Below, one piece after another: positions 31,381-44,537 of a stretch of 64,000 nucleotides of DNA. The stretch is from Bidens hawaiensis (Eukaryota > Streptophyta > Magnoliopsida > Asterales > Asteraceae). Both the position numbers and the translations under genes were made by a program. Numbering within the stretch: the stretch's first letter is position 1; the number at the start of each line of letters is the position of its first letter. Location of the stretch: contig JAIQDT010005834.1 in NCBI GenBank assembly GCA_021521415.1, positions 98,434 through 162,433 of the forward strand, read 5' to 3'. Under the pieces are notes generated by a model, which saw only the letters and a program-made list of their open reading frames with translations, had not been told where the DNA came from and searched no databases.

Positions 31381-34300
31381 AGTGCTATTTGAACTGCTGG
31401 TGTGCTAAAAGTAGTTATAAAATTATTAACTAAAATTATATTAATCTAGACACTAAGTAATAATTCTAGATTCTTAACTTAACTAAAACTACTAATCAGA
31501 AAGTGAAACGGTCGACTCTAGTATAGCTAAGTAAGTCCGGATATCGAACCCAAAGACTTTTTAAATTACGTAAATTAACTAGAATAGACTTAACTACAGG
31601 CACAAATAATTATTTATTATTATTGGGGGGGGGGAGGTTACTAAAAACTAATATTAAATTAATTACTATGACTTAAAGACGACTTAAACTCAGAATTAAC
31701 TTAGAGATGGCAAGTTACCACCTAGGCTAGAACCCTAATGCATCAATTATCAAATGGTAGGAAAATTCTAAGTTATGGAACCATGATATTAAAGTATTCT
31801 ATTAATGGGAAACCGAACAGGACCCTCGACCCTTCTCGAAGAGACACCTATGAAACCTTATTAAGCTATTAAAAATACCTGTTTAATTAGACTCGCTTAC
31901 GGTCGCTAATTTATTTTATGATAAGTACCTTTATATGAAATCCTACCTTACAGTGCGAAAATCAAAGGTGGTATAATGAACTCACTCAACTAGATAGACA
32001 AAGCTGATAAATCAAACTTAGACAAACTCTTTACAGAGAACTAAATCTAGCAACTTAACCAATCAAGATCTATCACATAATCTATCACCTTACAGCTATT
32101 TAGATTAGAAGTACCCTTATATCTAATTGATTAATTAATATCCTTTTTATGGTTTTAATGCATATCAACCACAAACTAGTCAAAAACACAGTAGATGACC
32201 TAACATGATCCTATTATATGACAAACAATCACCAAGGAAACTGTGAAACAATAAAAACTCATCAATCAACTCTAAGAACACACACGCATTAAATAAATAA
32301 CAAAAAAACCTCTTACTTGATCATAAATCCATAAACGAAAACAAAATCGAAACCAAAATCCAACATCAACAAAAGTTCATCACAAGCCTAGGCAGTCTAA
32401 GGGTTTTGCCAACAACCATACTCAAGAATGAAACAAATAAATAAGTTTCAACAACAGAATTCATAATGTACACAATAAATTCAAACCAAATAATAATAAT
32501 AGTTGGTAAATCTGGAAGTAAAGCATTGAAGATGATCTATAGGAATCTGGGATACATAGAAAGTTGTCACTTTTCCATATCCTTGCATTAGTGACCATTC
32601 ATTCAATAATCATTCTTGAGAAGTTGAAGGGTTGTCTAAATACAACAACAACAGTAGCATTTGCTAGCTCTCTGCTCAATAAAGTCCATGGCCCCCTTCT
32701 TAAAGATAAACTATGGATAATATGGTGTATTAGAAATCTATAGATTAGTTGAAACATGCCTTTCTAAAATTGTCCTTAGTTGATGTTTCCCTGGTATCTC
32801 ATATGTTCTTGATATATTCTCAATAGCGTCTCTTGAGAATAAGATAACTAATCATCAAAATCATCATCTAAGTGCAATCAGTCTCTTATTATCTGCTTTG
32901 TAATTTCAATTTCTCTCCCAAGTATAGTGGCTTCAATGTTTGCCCATTTTGATCATTGATCTTATATAGGATTGGTTCCTATGTTAGGGAAAATCGGAGG
33001 TTTGAGTTATTCAGCCAGTTAATCATCAACTCCACCGGCTGATTCTCCAGAGTTACTTGAAAAACACACATATTGTGCTTAGGTACAAATTTGTAAGCCA
33101 TCTATTCTGCACATTCACAAACAAACACATTCAAAGCAAAATTAGTCATTTGAGAATATGATTGAACGTGAAATTAAGAATAATTTGAGGAAAGAGAAAG
33201 TAGTCTTTAAGAACCTGTTCTTCGACAATTTTAAACCAAGTCGGAATTGTAAAATAAGAATATAAGTAGATTGTAAGAGCAACTATTCGATTTCTAGGGC
33301 ACGGGTAGATATAATACAATAGTGGAAAGAGGGAAAAGTGAAAGAAAAACTTCTAAGTCCCCATTTTATATTATTCCTTTTGGTTTGAAAGTGGGTTTTA
33401 AATGTATTTTGTCATTTTGTGCAAGCAAACAACCCAAAACCTTTCAAACTCAAACACAAAGTCTGCTTGAGCAAGCTGTCAAACACAGGTATGCTTAGAT
33501 ACAAGTTTACTCGAATGCAAGTATACTCGTTTATATTAAAGTATTAGACATAAAACAAGTAATGTAATGAATATAGCATACTCGAGAATACAATGTTACT
33601 CAAGAAACTAATCACAAGCATCACAACCAAGTACATAATATCAAGCACACTACTTTACTTGAGATCAATGAAGTTTCGATAAAGGTAACTTCGAAGTATT
33701 TCTAAATGTCAGTTCTTACTCGAAGTAACAAAGTTATGAAATTTGCTTGTCAAGCTTAAGCTCTAATCGTACATAGAAAAAGATGGAATAAACAAGTAAA
33801 GAGTTAACCTGTTTGAATACATAATTAGTATGCTTGAAGAACAAAGGTTACGTGTAAATTTGCAAGTGTACTCGGAAGCACATAGACATACTGTTAAGCA
33901 CAAATGTATACTCGAAAGCACAAAGTATTCTTGAAAGTATTAGGATAATCAATCATGAACAAAGGTTTACTCAAATATACATAGTATGCTCGAAGAGCAT
34001 GAAGTATACTAGAAAACACTTATAAGTCATAAATCATACTTGAATGACTCAAATATGCAAAAACACAGTTTTAGCATAAACAATTGTTTAAAAAACACTC
34101 AAACTTTAAACACAAATGGACATTTTAACACTTTTGTGATTCAAAGTTTAAACACAAATGGTGAAAAGAGATCAAATATTAGTTTTATCCATATAAAACA
34201 ATTTCCTTTTGGGAAGGATCTCAACTTGGGATCATATCAAATAAGTCACTTCACAATATTTCATGTTCAACATTATTGTGGCATATTAGGCAGGTTAATA

Positions 34301-35584
34301 GCATGTATTTCTTAAACTTGGCATGATTTTCATTGCATCAGTGATATTATTTAGATTCAGTTTTTTCTTAATATTTAATGGACCACACTTATGGACTTAT
34401 GATGTCTCATATCTCTCCTTAAAGCTAATTTAGCTTTCTCCAGATCACCCCAATTTGACTTCAACCCCCTGATGCTTTGTCAAATTCCATTTTAATGACA
34501 AAACAAAAATCTTTCAAACTATCTGGAATCTTTTTCATTTTAAATATTTAATCTTTTGAGGTTGAACGTTGGACTTACATGACACGCAATACGAACTTAC
34601 ATGCCTTACATTCAAGGTGTTTATGACTTACATTGATGCCCACCTTTGTAATTCTAGTTGTAATCCTTCAAGTTTGTATTGTTATCAACATTGGTTGATA
34701 GTTTTTAATTAACACACGTTTTGTACATTGTATGTGTAAAATTACTTCATTTTTGGGTTGACCAAACACCAATAGGCTTGTGTAAGAATGATTAATTACC
34801 TTTTGGCATATCATTGGTGAGATTTATCTAGAAACATGCATACTTCTTCAAAATGTATATCCACATTAAGTTAAGCAATACTTTATTTTTATATCACATC
34901 AGATTTTACACATCATGGAAAACTACCATACATATTAATAACTACACTAATAGTCATTTTAGCCTAATCGATCCACAAGTTTGGTGTAAATAGTCAATTT
35001 TTTTTATCATTTTCCAAAAAGTTGGATCACATTTCCATTAAAAACATGTTAGGCTTCTTCAAAGCCTTTAACTGAATAATCAGTTTAGAACTACTTTTCA
35101 TGCTTCTACAGAACATAAAATTAAATAATCTTATCATTTCTATCTTGTAATCACCAAAAGATTTTTGGATTTAATCAAAACATTTGACTATATTAGAAGA
35201 CTTTGTTTTAGATTTTTTCATTCTGACACACCATTTATAAACATATTCAAACTCTTTTTTCAAAGATTTTTCGTTTATCATTACTCACACAAAAGCAAAC
35301 ACATATGCAATTAGTTAAGTATTACTCACATGATTAGCATTCATAAATCACATAAGAATAAGCAATAGTCATTTCAGAACATAAACATGTAAACTTATTT
35401 AAATTAAAGGCTTAGAATTCACAAATATGATGAAACATAAATGGTACACACATAAAGATAAATGCAAGAAAATAGGCAAAATAGTCATTTAAGCACACAA
35501 TGGAAGCACACAAACACATACAAGCAAGAATATTAATTTAAGCATACTCACATATCATCAATCATACTTCATTAGAATTTGCCA
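31381..35584 (-). other. Long non-coding region between pol and ORF3 of element A
   Basis: 4.2 kb without coding signal. The part 31390-32520 differs in style (A/C-rich, 'gtccggatatcgaaccca' near 31535, a G-run at 31625-31634) and may be a separate inserted element, but I found no clear ends. 32530-33410 and 34080-35580 are AT-rich and unremarkable; 33440-34060 carries a repeated motif listed separately. Confidence 0.5.
33440..34060. repeat. CTCGA word cluster in the 3' non-coding region of element A
   Basis: ACTCGAA, GCTCGAA, ACTCGAG, ACTTGAA, GCTTGAAG and ACTCGGAAGCAC recur about every 30-50 bases, some twenty times in 620 bp. The same word family fills LTR A (26476-26900 and 11040-11520). 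It occupies the same compartments as the GCGAAGTT word in element B. Confidence 0.7.
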
Positions 35585-36025
35585 TTCTTAAGGCATTTAA
35601 TAGAAAGTTTAATCTTATTTTATCCAGTGGATTGGGGAATAGGTCAACCAAGTTGTCACTAATTTCAACTCTTTTCATTTATATTAAACCCTTCTCATTA
35701 TAGTCTCTAATGAAATGATGTCTGATTTCAATGTGTGTTGTCTTTGAGGGTTGCAGAGGATTTTTCACAATGAGTATAACAGTAGTGTTATCAATTAGAA
35801 TAGGGGTATTTAGAAAATTCAAAACGTAGACCAACATTTGATTTTGAATCTAGAGAACTTGTGCACAACAAGCAGATGTAACAATATATTCAGCTTTAGC
35901 AGTTGAGATTGATATTGTAGTCTGCTTCTTGCACTGCCATGACACCAGTCTGTTTCCTAAGAGTTGACATCCACTTGAGGTTGATTTCCTGCTCATGTAC
36001 ACCCATCATAATCACTGTCAGTGTA
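35585..36025 (-). pseudogene. pol: RNase H end of element A pol
   Basis: Minus-strand translation in shifting frames gives 'TDSDYDGC', 'WQCKK', 'STAKAEYI', 'LIDNTA' and 'IEIRHHFIRD', the copia RNase H order, with stops and frameshifts. Sequence is continuous with 47605 once the chromovirus and one copy of GTGTA are removed. Confidence 0.8.
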
Positions 36026-39000
36026 TGTAACACCCCGTAACCGCAGCGGAAACGTAAACGGGATGCGACAGACACCACTGATATCAACCACATTGTTTAT
36101 AAAGAAAACCGAATGCATTAATATACTTCAAAATTACATTATCTCGTCTTTCATTACCGTCTAGGTGATACACACATCATACAATACGGTTCATAATTCT
36201 ATCTGTTATAATGTATCCTAACGTCCAGCACGCAAACCTTACACACATCAAGCACTTAGCACGTAATCAATCAGTTTATCTTAGTTGTACCTGAAAAGCA
36301 TGTGAGAAAACGGGTCAACTACGAATAGTTGGTGAGTTTCACAATTTTTGTAAACCATGATAAATCCATATCATAATATATTATTATCTGGGGACACTGT
36401 TAACCCATAAACACCTTTAATAACCTCTGGGGACACTGTTAACCCAGAACACTTCCAATAACCTCTGGGGACACTGTTAACCCAGAACACTTCCAATAAC
36501 CTCTGGGGACACTGTTAACCCAGAACACTTCCAATAACCTCTGGGGACACTGTTAACCCAGCACACTTCCAATAACCACTGGGGACACTGTTAACCCAGA
36601 ACACTGTTGCGGGACCTTACAATATTAATAACTCAGACAATTACCATTTTAATACATTACCGTACGATTCCCGTACAATAAACATTATATAAATACATTT
36701 ATTTCCATGCGATCAGCATGTACTTAAACATTTTGATAGAAACATGCTTTCCGCCCCGGGAAAATAATTAAAACATTTCAGTAAAAAGGGGCCCGTGAAA
36801 CTCACCTTAGCACATGCAAGCAGGTAACGACAATCATTATCAATTAACACGTCCAATCTGTAATATGATCCCTACGATCGTTATTATACAATTATTGTTT
36901 ATATAATCTTTAACCTTATCAATCGGTACATCTGGGGACACTGTTAACCCAGTACTGTACCTGTTCCGGGGGCAATGTTAACCCAGAAATACTTCTCCGG
37001 ACTCAGATTGTGATGTCGTTTAGAGTTCCATGGTCACAATTTCAATTAGTCGTTTTCTCGTTTTGCGTGCCTAGCACGAATATCCGTTTTTTTGTTTCAA
37101 AAATGAGTTTGGTCACACACGACCCGAAAATAGTGGTTGCCTGATAATTTAATTCAAAATGTGAAATTATAGCTCGGTTTAGACGTCCCGATTGGCCGCG
37201 GGACTCGTTTCCGTCTTTGGCGTACCGGAAACCGTTAAAATCGATTAAAAATACCCAAATCATCCGACTTATTTTCGGATGATTCATTTTTACTTGTTTA
37301 ACTCAGTTATATGAAAATAGTCCATTTTTAAGGTTTTTATACACCAGTCTGCTCGCTTAGGCGAACTTTGCCGGTTTACTCGTTTTAAGCTTTAAAAGTT
37401 TGTTTTTAAGTTCCATTTAGCACAAATAAATGTCCGTTTACTCTCGGATCTTGAAATTTTGCACAAATCACTTTTTAACAGTGGGGAATTTTATAAAAAT
37501 ATTCCCAGAATTAATTCTTATATTTAAAATTTACTTATCTATTTTTAAACACCATTTAAACACTAAATATGTCGTAAATACCAAACGATCTTAGAAAAAT
37601 CCCAAATTTCTCCTGGATGTCCCCTGCTATCCACATAGTCCCCTGTAATTTTTCCAAAACCAAAATCTTCTTTTAAATGCCAGTTTTACTAAAACCGAGC
37701 TAGAAATCCCTAGAACTCGTTTAACCGAAAAGCCTACTTAGACTTCTCCAACGGACCTCAAATTTTGTGTGTGACTTATACATGATAGGAAAAGCTTATC
37801 CACAATTTTCCAGAATTTTTCATGATATTTAACTATTTTTCACCATTTTTGGCCAAAACCGAGCATTAAATTCACCAGATATTCATCCTTCATCCAAAAA
37901 TTACCAAAAATTCACAGAACTCATATTTCCATGTGTTTAACACCTCTGTAAAATTTCGTGACCTAACTCTAAACGACCAACAATCTGTCCAAAAACACAT
38001 ACACCGACAAAAACCGAATATACCTTTCGTTTTCCGCCACTACAAGCTACAAACTCATCTTTCCGCCTTATCTACCACTAAATACAGAGCCTACAAACAA
38101 CATACCACAATACCAAGAAAGTTATACTCACGATCAAGCCATTTCTTTCATGGTTACGGTTATGATATAAAAACAAAGATTTTAACCGTAAAAATTCGTT
38201 TTTGACTCGTTTAACTCATTTCTTGGACCAAGATCCTTTGTATAACCCGTATACATCACTTGATCATGCAAGAATCGGTTTCATCTCGGATTTTCACCCA
38301 TTTTTAATTTGAAACCTCATTTTCTTGAAAGAAACCTAAGAAAGGAAGATAAACACGATTACAACTCGGTTTTTACCTTGTGTTCTTGCTTGAAAACTCG
38401 GGTTTTTGATCAAAGGTTTGAGAGAGTTGAAGGTTTGTTGAGTTGGGTGTGTGAAAAAAAGAAAATGAAAATGGTTTGTGTGTGGGAAGTCCGATCGGAC
38501 TAAAGGATGGTGGGGTGGGACCCACTTGTTCAATCTAGTCCACTCATTTGGATTTCCGTGATCTGGATAATGTTTTGGATAATCTGGTTCAGTTCGTTTT
38601 TCAGTTAAACGTCTAATTCGGCTTAAAACGGTCGTTTTTCGGCTTTAAAAAAAAATTTATATAAAACCGATTTAAAAACTTTAAAAACTTAAACCATGAT
38701 GTTTATTAACATAAAACATCATATCATTAATTATCGTGCATCTTTTTCGGCTTGATCGATTGTCTCTTGCTCGGTTTGGTATTAAAGGTTTCGTTTAACG
38801 TACCGACGTACTATTAAATCGAAATCCTTTTTCTGTGCTTTAATCCATTTATCCCGAAGCTTTAATACTTCGTAACATCACTAAATATCATATATCTCGT
38901 CTATAATTGAACCCTCGATTCATTCGGGTTTCAATAACTATCGCTCGTTTGATCGCATAATCAATTAATCGTAATTTCAATACGACTAGCTGTACATTCG

Positions 39001-39127
39001 AGTATAATTCGTACTGTGAATCTTATATACTCGTATAAACACATTATAATTCATATATTTAGTATTAAATAACACGTAAATAGTATATTCCGGCTAGGGT
39101 ATACCTGAATTTGCCGGAACCGTTACA
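36026..39127 (-). repeat. 3' LTR of the chromovirus
   Basis: 3102 bp, TGTAACACCCC to CCGTTACA in plus orientation. It carries six copies of a 37-38 bp repeat (36388-36607), one more than the partner LTR. Short ORFs inside (for example 37042-37287 minus, 37933-38205 plus) recur at the same place in the other LTR and are not separate genes. Confidence 0.93.
36388..36610. repeat. GGGGACACTGTTAACCC tandem array, six copies
   Basis: 37-38 bp unit with core GGGGACACTGTTAACCC and spacer 'agaacacttccaataacct'. The last unit diverges into 'agaacactgttgcggg'. Solitary extra cores occur near 36931 and, degraded, at 36967. Confidence 0.9.
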
Positions 39128-39141
39128 TTCTCCCCCCGTTA
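39128..39141 (-). promoter_or_regulatory. Polypurine tract of the chromovirus
   Basis: Minus strand AACGGGGGGAGAA directly before TGTAAC; plus strand TTCTCCCCCCGTT. Confidence 0.85.
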
Positions 39142-41700
39142 AGAAATTTCGTCCTCGAAATTTTACACGCCCACTATCTCCTTTCGAGAGAAAGGTGGGA
39201 GGATTTTCCTTCAGAATTCACCCTCGCGTTACCAAGTATAATCTGGTCCTCGCTGTGAATTTCCACTTAATCTTAATTAATAACGCTTGGTATGTCCAAA
39301 CTGTTTAGTTTTCCCGTCTACTATCTCTACGGAATTAGTTATGATATCAAACATGTCTTCTACGAGTACTTCTATTACTAGTACTTTCGTTGCCTCATCG
39401 CTTAGGCACTTTTCAATCCGTATACATGGCAAAATATCATGTATAGTACTTAGCCCCTGGAGTACTTTAATTGATAAACTAAATGACTAACCATGAAGAT
39501 AGTTCTCATGGGGTCCAATTTATCTAGAGGCTATTTTCGGTTTTGCCAAACCTCATATCACCTCTCTAAGGTGATGCCTTAAAATACCTTGTCACCCCTT
39601 TCCGGCGACAATGGTTTCCTTTGAATGTTGGCATAACTCCTTTGCCAATTACGCGCTGCTTTCAATTTGTCTTAAATATTATAAATCCGATTGGTTGTTT
39701 CTCGAATCAATTCCAATCTTATGGCTTGATTGACGCCCATTTTCAATTTAACAAATTTGGTGATAATTACTTCACCCATAAAAGCTTCAAGCTCTCGATG
39801 CTTCCTTCCCCGCCTTCCAATAATGGAAGTAGGGTGACTATTTTGATTTGAGATAATTGAAAATGGCACTCCACGACGAGATACCATTTTACCATCAGGA
39901 ATTTAGGCAAGAATTCATTGTGGTAATTGTCATAGATTGGAATGAATGCGAGGATTGGTTAATCGATCTGCGATTACCCAATTTTCCTCATGCCTTTGAT
40001 ATATCTTGGGAATTTGCATCCCGAAATCCAATGTAATTTATTCCCACTATCATTGGCGACTTTTCTGTTATTGTGGCGTTCCGAAGGGTTTTCGGTATGC
40101 AGCCTTATCTCTTGCACAACTTAAATATTCACCAACATACGTAACCATATCTTTCTCCAAACTCGGCCATTAATAAAATCCTTTCAGATATTCGCATCAT
40201 CAATAGTCAAATCCGATCCCGGATGTATGGATTATTTCGATCTATGCGCTTCGTCAATGATTAATTCATGAAGGTCATGGAGGGTCGGGATCCAAACCCG
40301 ATTTTTGAAGTAGAGAATTTAGTCCACGCGGTGTTCGAAATTCTCCTCATTGCCGTAAAGTTCCTCCTTTTCCAATTGTCCCTCTTTCAACGCCTCACGT
40401 TGAGCGACTCGAATCAGATCCGAAAAGTTCGACTGGACTATCATCCCCAACGCCCTCATTCGCAATGGCTTAACCCGATCTTTCCTACTCAAGGCATCGG
40501 TTACGACGTTAGCCCTGCCGGGTGGTAACGGATGTCACAGTCATAATTGTTTAACAACTCAACCCATCTTCGTTGCCTCATATTTAGTTCTTTCTGATCG
40601 AATATGTGATGCAAACTTTTATGATCGGTGAAGATGGTGCACTTCGTATCGTAGAGACAATGTCTCCACATTTTAAGTGCATAGATAACTGCTCCCAGTT
40701 CTAAGTCATGAGTAGTGTAATTTTTCTCGTGTATTTTTAACTGTCGAGAAGCATAGTCTATAACCTTATTATACTGCGTCAACACGCATCATACCCTTCT
40801 ACGCGACGCGTCACAATACGCGACAAAACCATCGTCTCCATCGGGGAGACTTAAAATCGGCGCTTGGCACAATTTTAATGGTTTATATCTTATTTGGTTC
40901 TATGTGAAATCCTTGTTGCTTTACAACATGACCAAGGGATTATGCCCTTTTTATTCAAAATCACATTTCGAAAACTTCGCGTATAGCTCATCTTGCTTTA
41001 ACACTTCCACAATTTTCCTTAATCGTCGCTCGTGCTCTTCTTTATGTTGCGAATATATTAAAATATCATCAATGAATGTTATGACAAATTTGTCAAAATA
41101 AAGTTACAGACTCGGTTCATGAGTTCCATGAATGCTGCCGGCGCATTTGTTAGCCCGAAAGGCATAATTAAGAATTCATAATGGCCGTAGCGAGTCCGAA
41201 ACACTGTTGTTGCAACGTCTTCCTCTTGGATCTCTCATTTGGTAATAACTATATCCAAGATCAATTTTTCTAAAAATAAATCGTCCCTTGCAGTTGGTTA
41301 AACAGATCATTCACTTCGAAGAAGTGAGCACCTACTTTTGATCGTCACTTTACTCAATTCTCCCTAATCAACACATATCCTAACACTTCCGTCCTTCATT
41401 TACCCATTTAAAACTGGTGCACCCCATGGTGACTAACTAGGTTGTATAAAATCTTATCCAACAATTCTTGTAACTGATTGGATAATTCTTGCACCTCGGA
41501 CGGTGCAAGTCAGTAAGATGCTTTAGCAACAGGGCCAGCTTGAGGTATTAAATCGATTCTGAATTCGACCTGTCGGGTTGGCGGTAATCCAGGAAGTTCT
41601 TCTGGGAAAACTTGTGGAAATTTGCGCACCACCGGGATATCTTCTATATGTTTTCTTTTAAATACATTGGCAATCACGTTTGTTAAATACACCACGTCTT
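39142..41700 (-). pseudogene. pol: Chromovirus pol remnant (RT, RNase H, integrase)
   Basis: From high to low coordinate: 41695-41510 is the start of RT ('FPQVFPEELPGLPP', 'VEFRIDLIP'); 41100-40970 has 'FIDDILIYS' followed by 'FSKCDF'; 40785-40501 is RNase H ('DYASRQLK', '[20 protein letters not shown]', 'FTDHKSL'); 40430-39670 holds integrase pieces such as 'SIHPGSD' and 'SRRGVPFSIIS'; 39300-39190 matches an integrase tail or chromodomain-type end (KVKW). Dozens of stops and frameshifts break it, so no functional enzyme can be made. Confidence 0.8.
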
Positions 41701-44518
41701 CTTGTCGTAAATATTATAACATCTCAAGATGAGATTAGAGTGGTAACATAATACCGTACACTTTTCTCTGTATCTAATCGCTTCATCGTCCGAAAGAGAG
41801 CTTCTAATCATCTTCTTTTCCTATTTGATCTCAGCTTCATGTTGAGTTAGCCAATCCATGTTAACTATTACGTCAAAACTTCTTAACTTTGTTGGTCGTA
41901 GGTCAATAGGGAAAGGTTAATCGTTCAGAATAATAGGACAATTCCGAACAATTTAGTTAACCATTAGGGATTTACCGTTAGCGATTCTACAGTATAGGGT
42001 TCTATAGTTTCACTAATCGGTATCTTTCCAAAGGGTAGGAGATTAACAGGAATTAACTACTATCGACGACAGTAAAAAAAATCACTGGTGCCTATTGATT
42101 TGAAACTACAACATACTTAATACCACCTTTGGATCATGACGTGCTTTATTCGTATTACTCACAAAAGCACGGCTCCTTGCTTGATCAGAGGTTGATGCTT
42201 GTCATGAGGTTCGTCTTCCAACTACACCTTGGTTCAACTTTGGGCAATTTCTCTTGAAACGTTCTGTACTGCCACATTCATAGCAAATACAACTGTTTGG
42301 CATAATTTGATTTCTTTGGGTGGATTGTTATTGAAGTTGTTGGATTCTGAGTGGTTGTACACGAATGAGTTGGGGTTGCCGGTTCACATGGCTTCAATTG
42401 GTTCTACAATTGGGACATTACGTCTATCTCTACCACACCTGTGGCCTACTATCACCCGACATTCTTCATCCTGCCGATACCCATATTTTCCACATTTAAG
42501 GAAGGACTCTTTATGCGGTTCATGTTTTCGCAACAGAACTAGTCTTATTATAATTCTGGGTTGTAGGACGTACCTACTTATTCGCAAGTCTATCTTGCAC
42601 TATACCTTTACCATTTCCCTTCTTTAACACTCGACGTTTCACCTAACGTCCTTTCATTCCCCTTCCCATAGAATCAAATATATCAATGCTGGCTTGCGAC
42701 ACAACCCTTCCAAAGGTTGTATATTTTACAGGTTTGACTATACTCCTTATCGATGGAGTTAGTCCCCAATATTGCACTTACTTCGCTTAGTTTCAGGAGT
42801 AATTAGTCATGTTACCAGACATGACAATTCCTTTAAACGATTAGCGCGTTCTAAGTGATCAGCACACAACATTTCTATCTTTCATAGCTCAGTTTCAAAT
42901 CGCTGAACTCAATTACTCGAATAAGAGTGCTCCGGTACTAGAATTTTAAATCCTGACCATATCATCTGAGTAATAATTTTCCAACTATAATTTTTGTACC
43001 ATCGTGTTCCATCACGATACAACATAATCTACCAACATATCTGTAGCATATTTCACTACACAATATTCTAGACTCTTACCAATATCCTTAACCATTTCGA
43101 TCTTTTCCATCCACTCGCTAATCTATTCCTCCCTTTACCATCAGTAAACTATTAATAATTTCCTTACCACAAACAACAAACATATCCTTCATACCGGATC
43201 TAATTCATTACGACTACTATTCATGTTTAGTATATAACTAATACTTGTAGTCATAATGGCATTCGGTGGGACGTTATCACTCTTAGTAATACCACTAAGA
43301 ATTGAAATATTCATAATCATGTGATTGCTCGATCTATAATTCTGCATTCACATTTGCATCAACACCAGCAGTGATCTGTGATACTACATTCGGTATCATC
43401 ATCTGCTATCCTTGAGCAATCAACTGAATCATATCAATCTCCATCATTGGAGTTACTCTTTTTATGTCATTCTGCCGTACTCATCCCGTACGCAGTAATC
43501 AATACTAATCTCACCATATAACTCGTTACCAGCTCAATCATAACAACAGGTACACATACACACCAAATATTATCACATATATTACACATACCGGCATCTA
43601 GTATATATGTCCCACAAATATAATAACATATGGACTTAACCTGACATCGGTTAACGTTTAAATATGTTTCATAACCCTTGTCACCAACTGACATATAGAC
43701 CTTTCTCAACAAAGATCAATGTTTAATATGCTTGATTTCAATATCCTTTTGCATGTCAGCATAACCGATACATGCTCACCGTGAGCACCAAACGATTACG
43801 TACCACGGAGTTATAATATCCGTGTCTATTCGTATATCCGGCATACACAGTGTACCTCCTACGTACGAGCAACCAACTATGCCATAATGATTCCAACACT
43901 TCTTTGTGTATAGGTAATCATTCTATTCGAGCCTACATGGGTGTAAACATCTAACGGGTGTAAGGATAACATAGGAAGTTATTAGAATAGGCGGTACCGG
44001 TGTTGGTAGGGTATGGGATTTATCAAATTTTGGTTGGGAGTGACGGTTACTAGACATTTCTGGTTAATGTCAAACGGGAGATTTGACTTGGTACCATCAT
44101 AACTATAACCCGATAAGCCCGACTTATCACCAACCGATGCTCTAGAAATTTCAGCATCCTCGGTACTTTTTATTATCACATCCCCCGGTTCCTTATCCGG
44201 GTCTTATTTCTCAATACATGTACCCACAAGATATGTACATATATATATATACACACATTAGCACGTATAAATAATATTATATACTTTACACATATGTTGC
44301 CATTTTTACCTATTAATGTACCCCGTGACTTCCCCTGAATTCCCTCGTGCGGACAAGTCTGTTATTATGTTCCGGACCATAACAACTCACTTGTCCATCC
44401 AAGTTCATCCAGACCTCGTCACTATAAATTATTAGTTGATATTCAGATCCTATAATACTTGAGCTACTGGTTATATTTTAGGTATCTTTTAAAGACATCC
44501 TAATTCTTTTATAACCAA
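41701..44518 (-). pseudogene. gag: Chromovirus protease/gag remnant and leader
   Basis: Mostly unreadable. A zinc knuckle near 42239-42285 reads CYECGSTERFKRNC, with the histidine replaced by arginine, and a second degenerate Cys-rich patch lies near 42384-42587. From about 42650 to 44518 I see only AT-rich decayed sequence and the leader; no gag core could be recognised. Confidence 0.5.
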
Positions 44519-44532
44519 TGGCTCTGATACCA
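44519..44532 (-). promoter_or_regulatory. Primer binding site of the chromovirus, initiator tRNA-Met
   Basis: Minus strand TGGTATCAGAGCCA, five bases from the end of the 5' LTR (44538). Confidence 0.9.
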
Positions 44533-44537
44533 AGTTC

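Noticed and set aside
36388..36610. CRISPR-like or satellite array of GGGGACACTGTTAACCC units
   Set aside because: Present at equivalent places in both LTRs with similar spacers; an LTR-internal tandem repeat.
37042..38205. Small LTR ORFs (81 and 90 aa) repeated at 45477-45761 and 46406-46678 as possible conserved genes
   Set aside because: Their duplication is explained by the paired LTRs; codon content and proteins look random.
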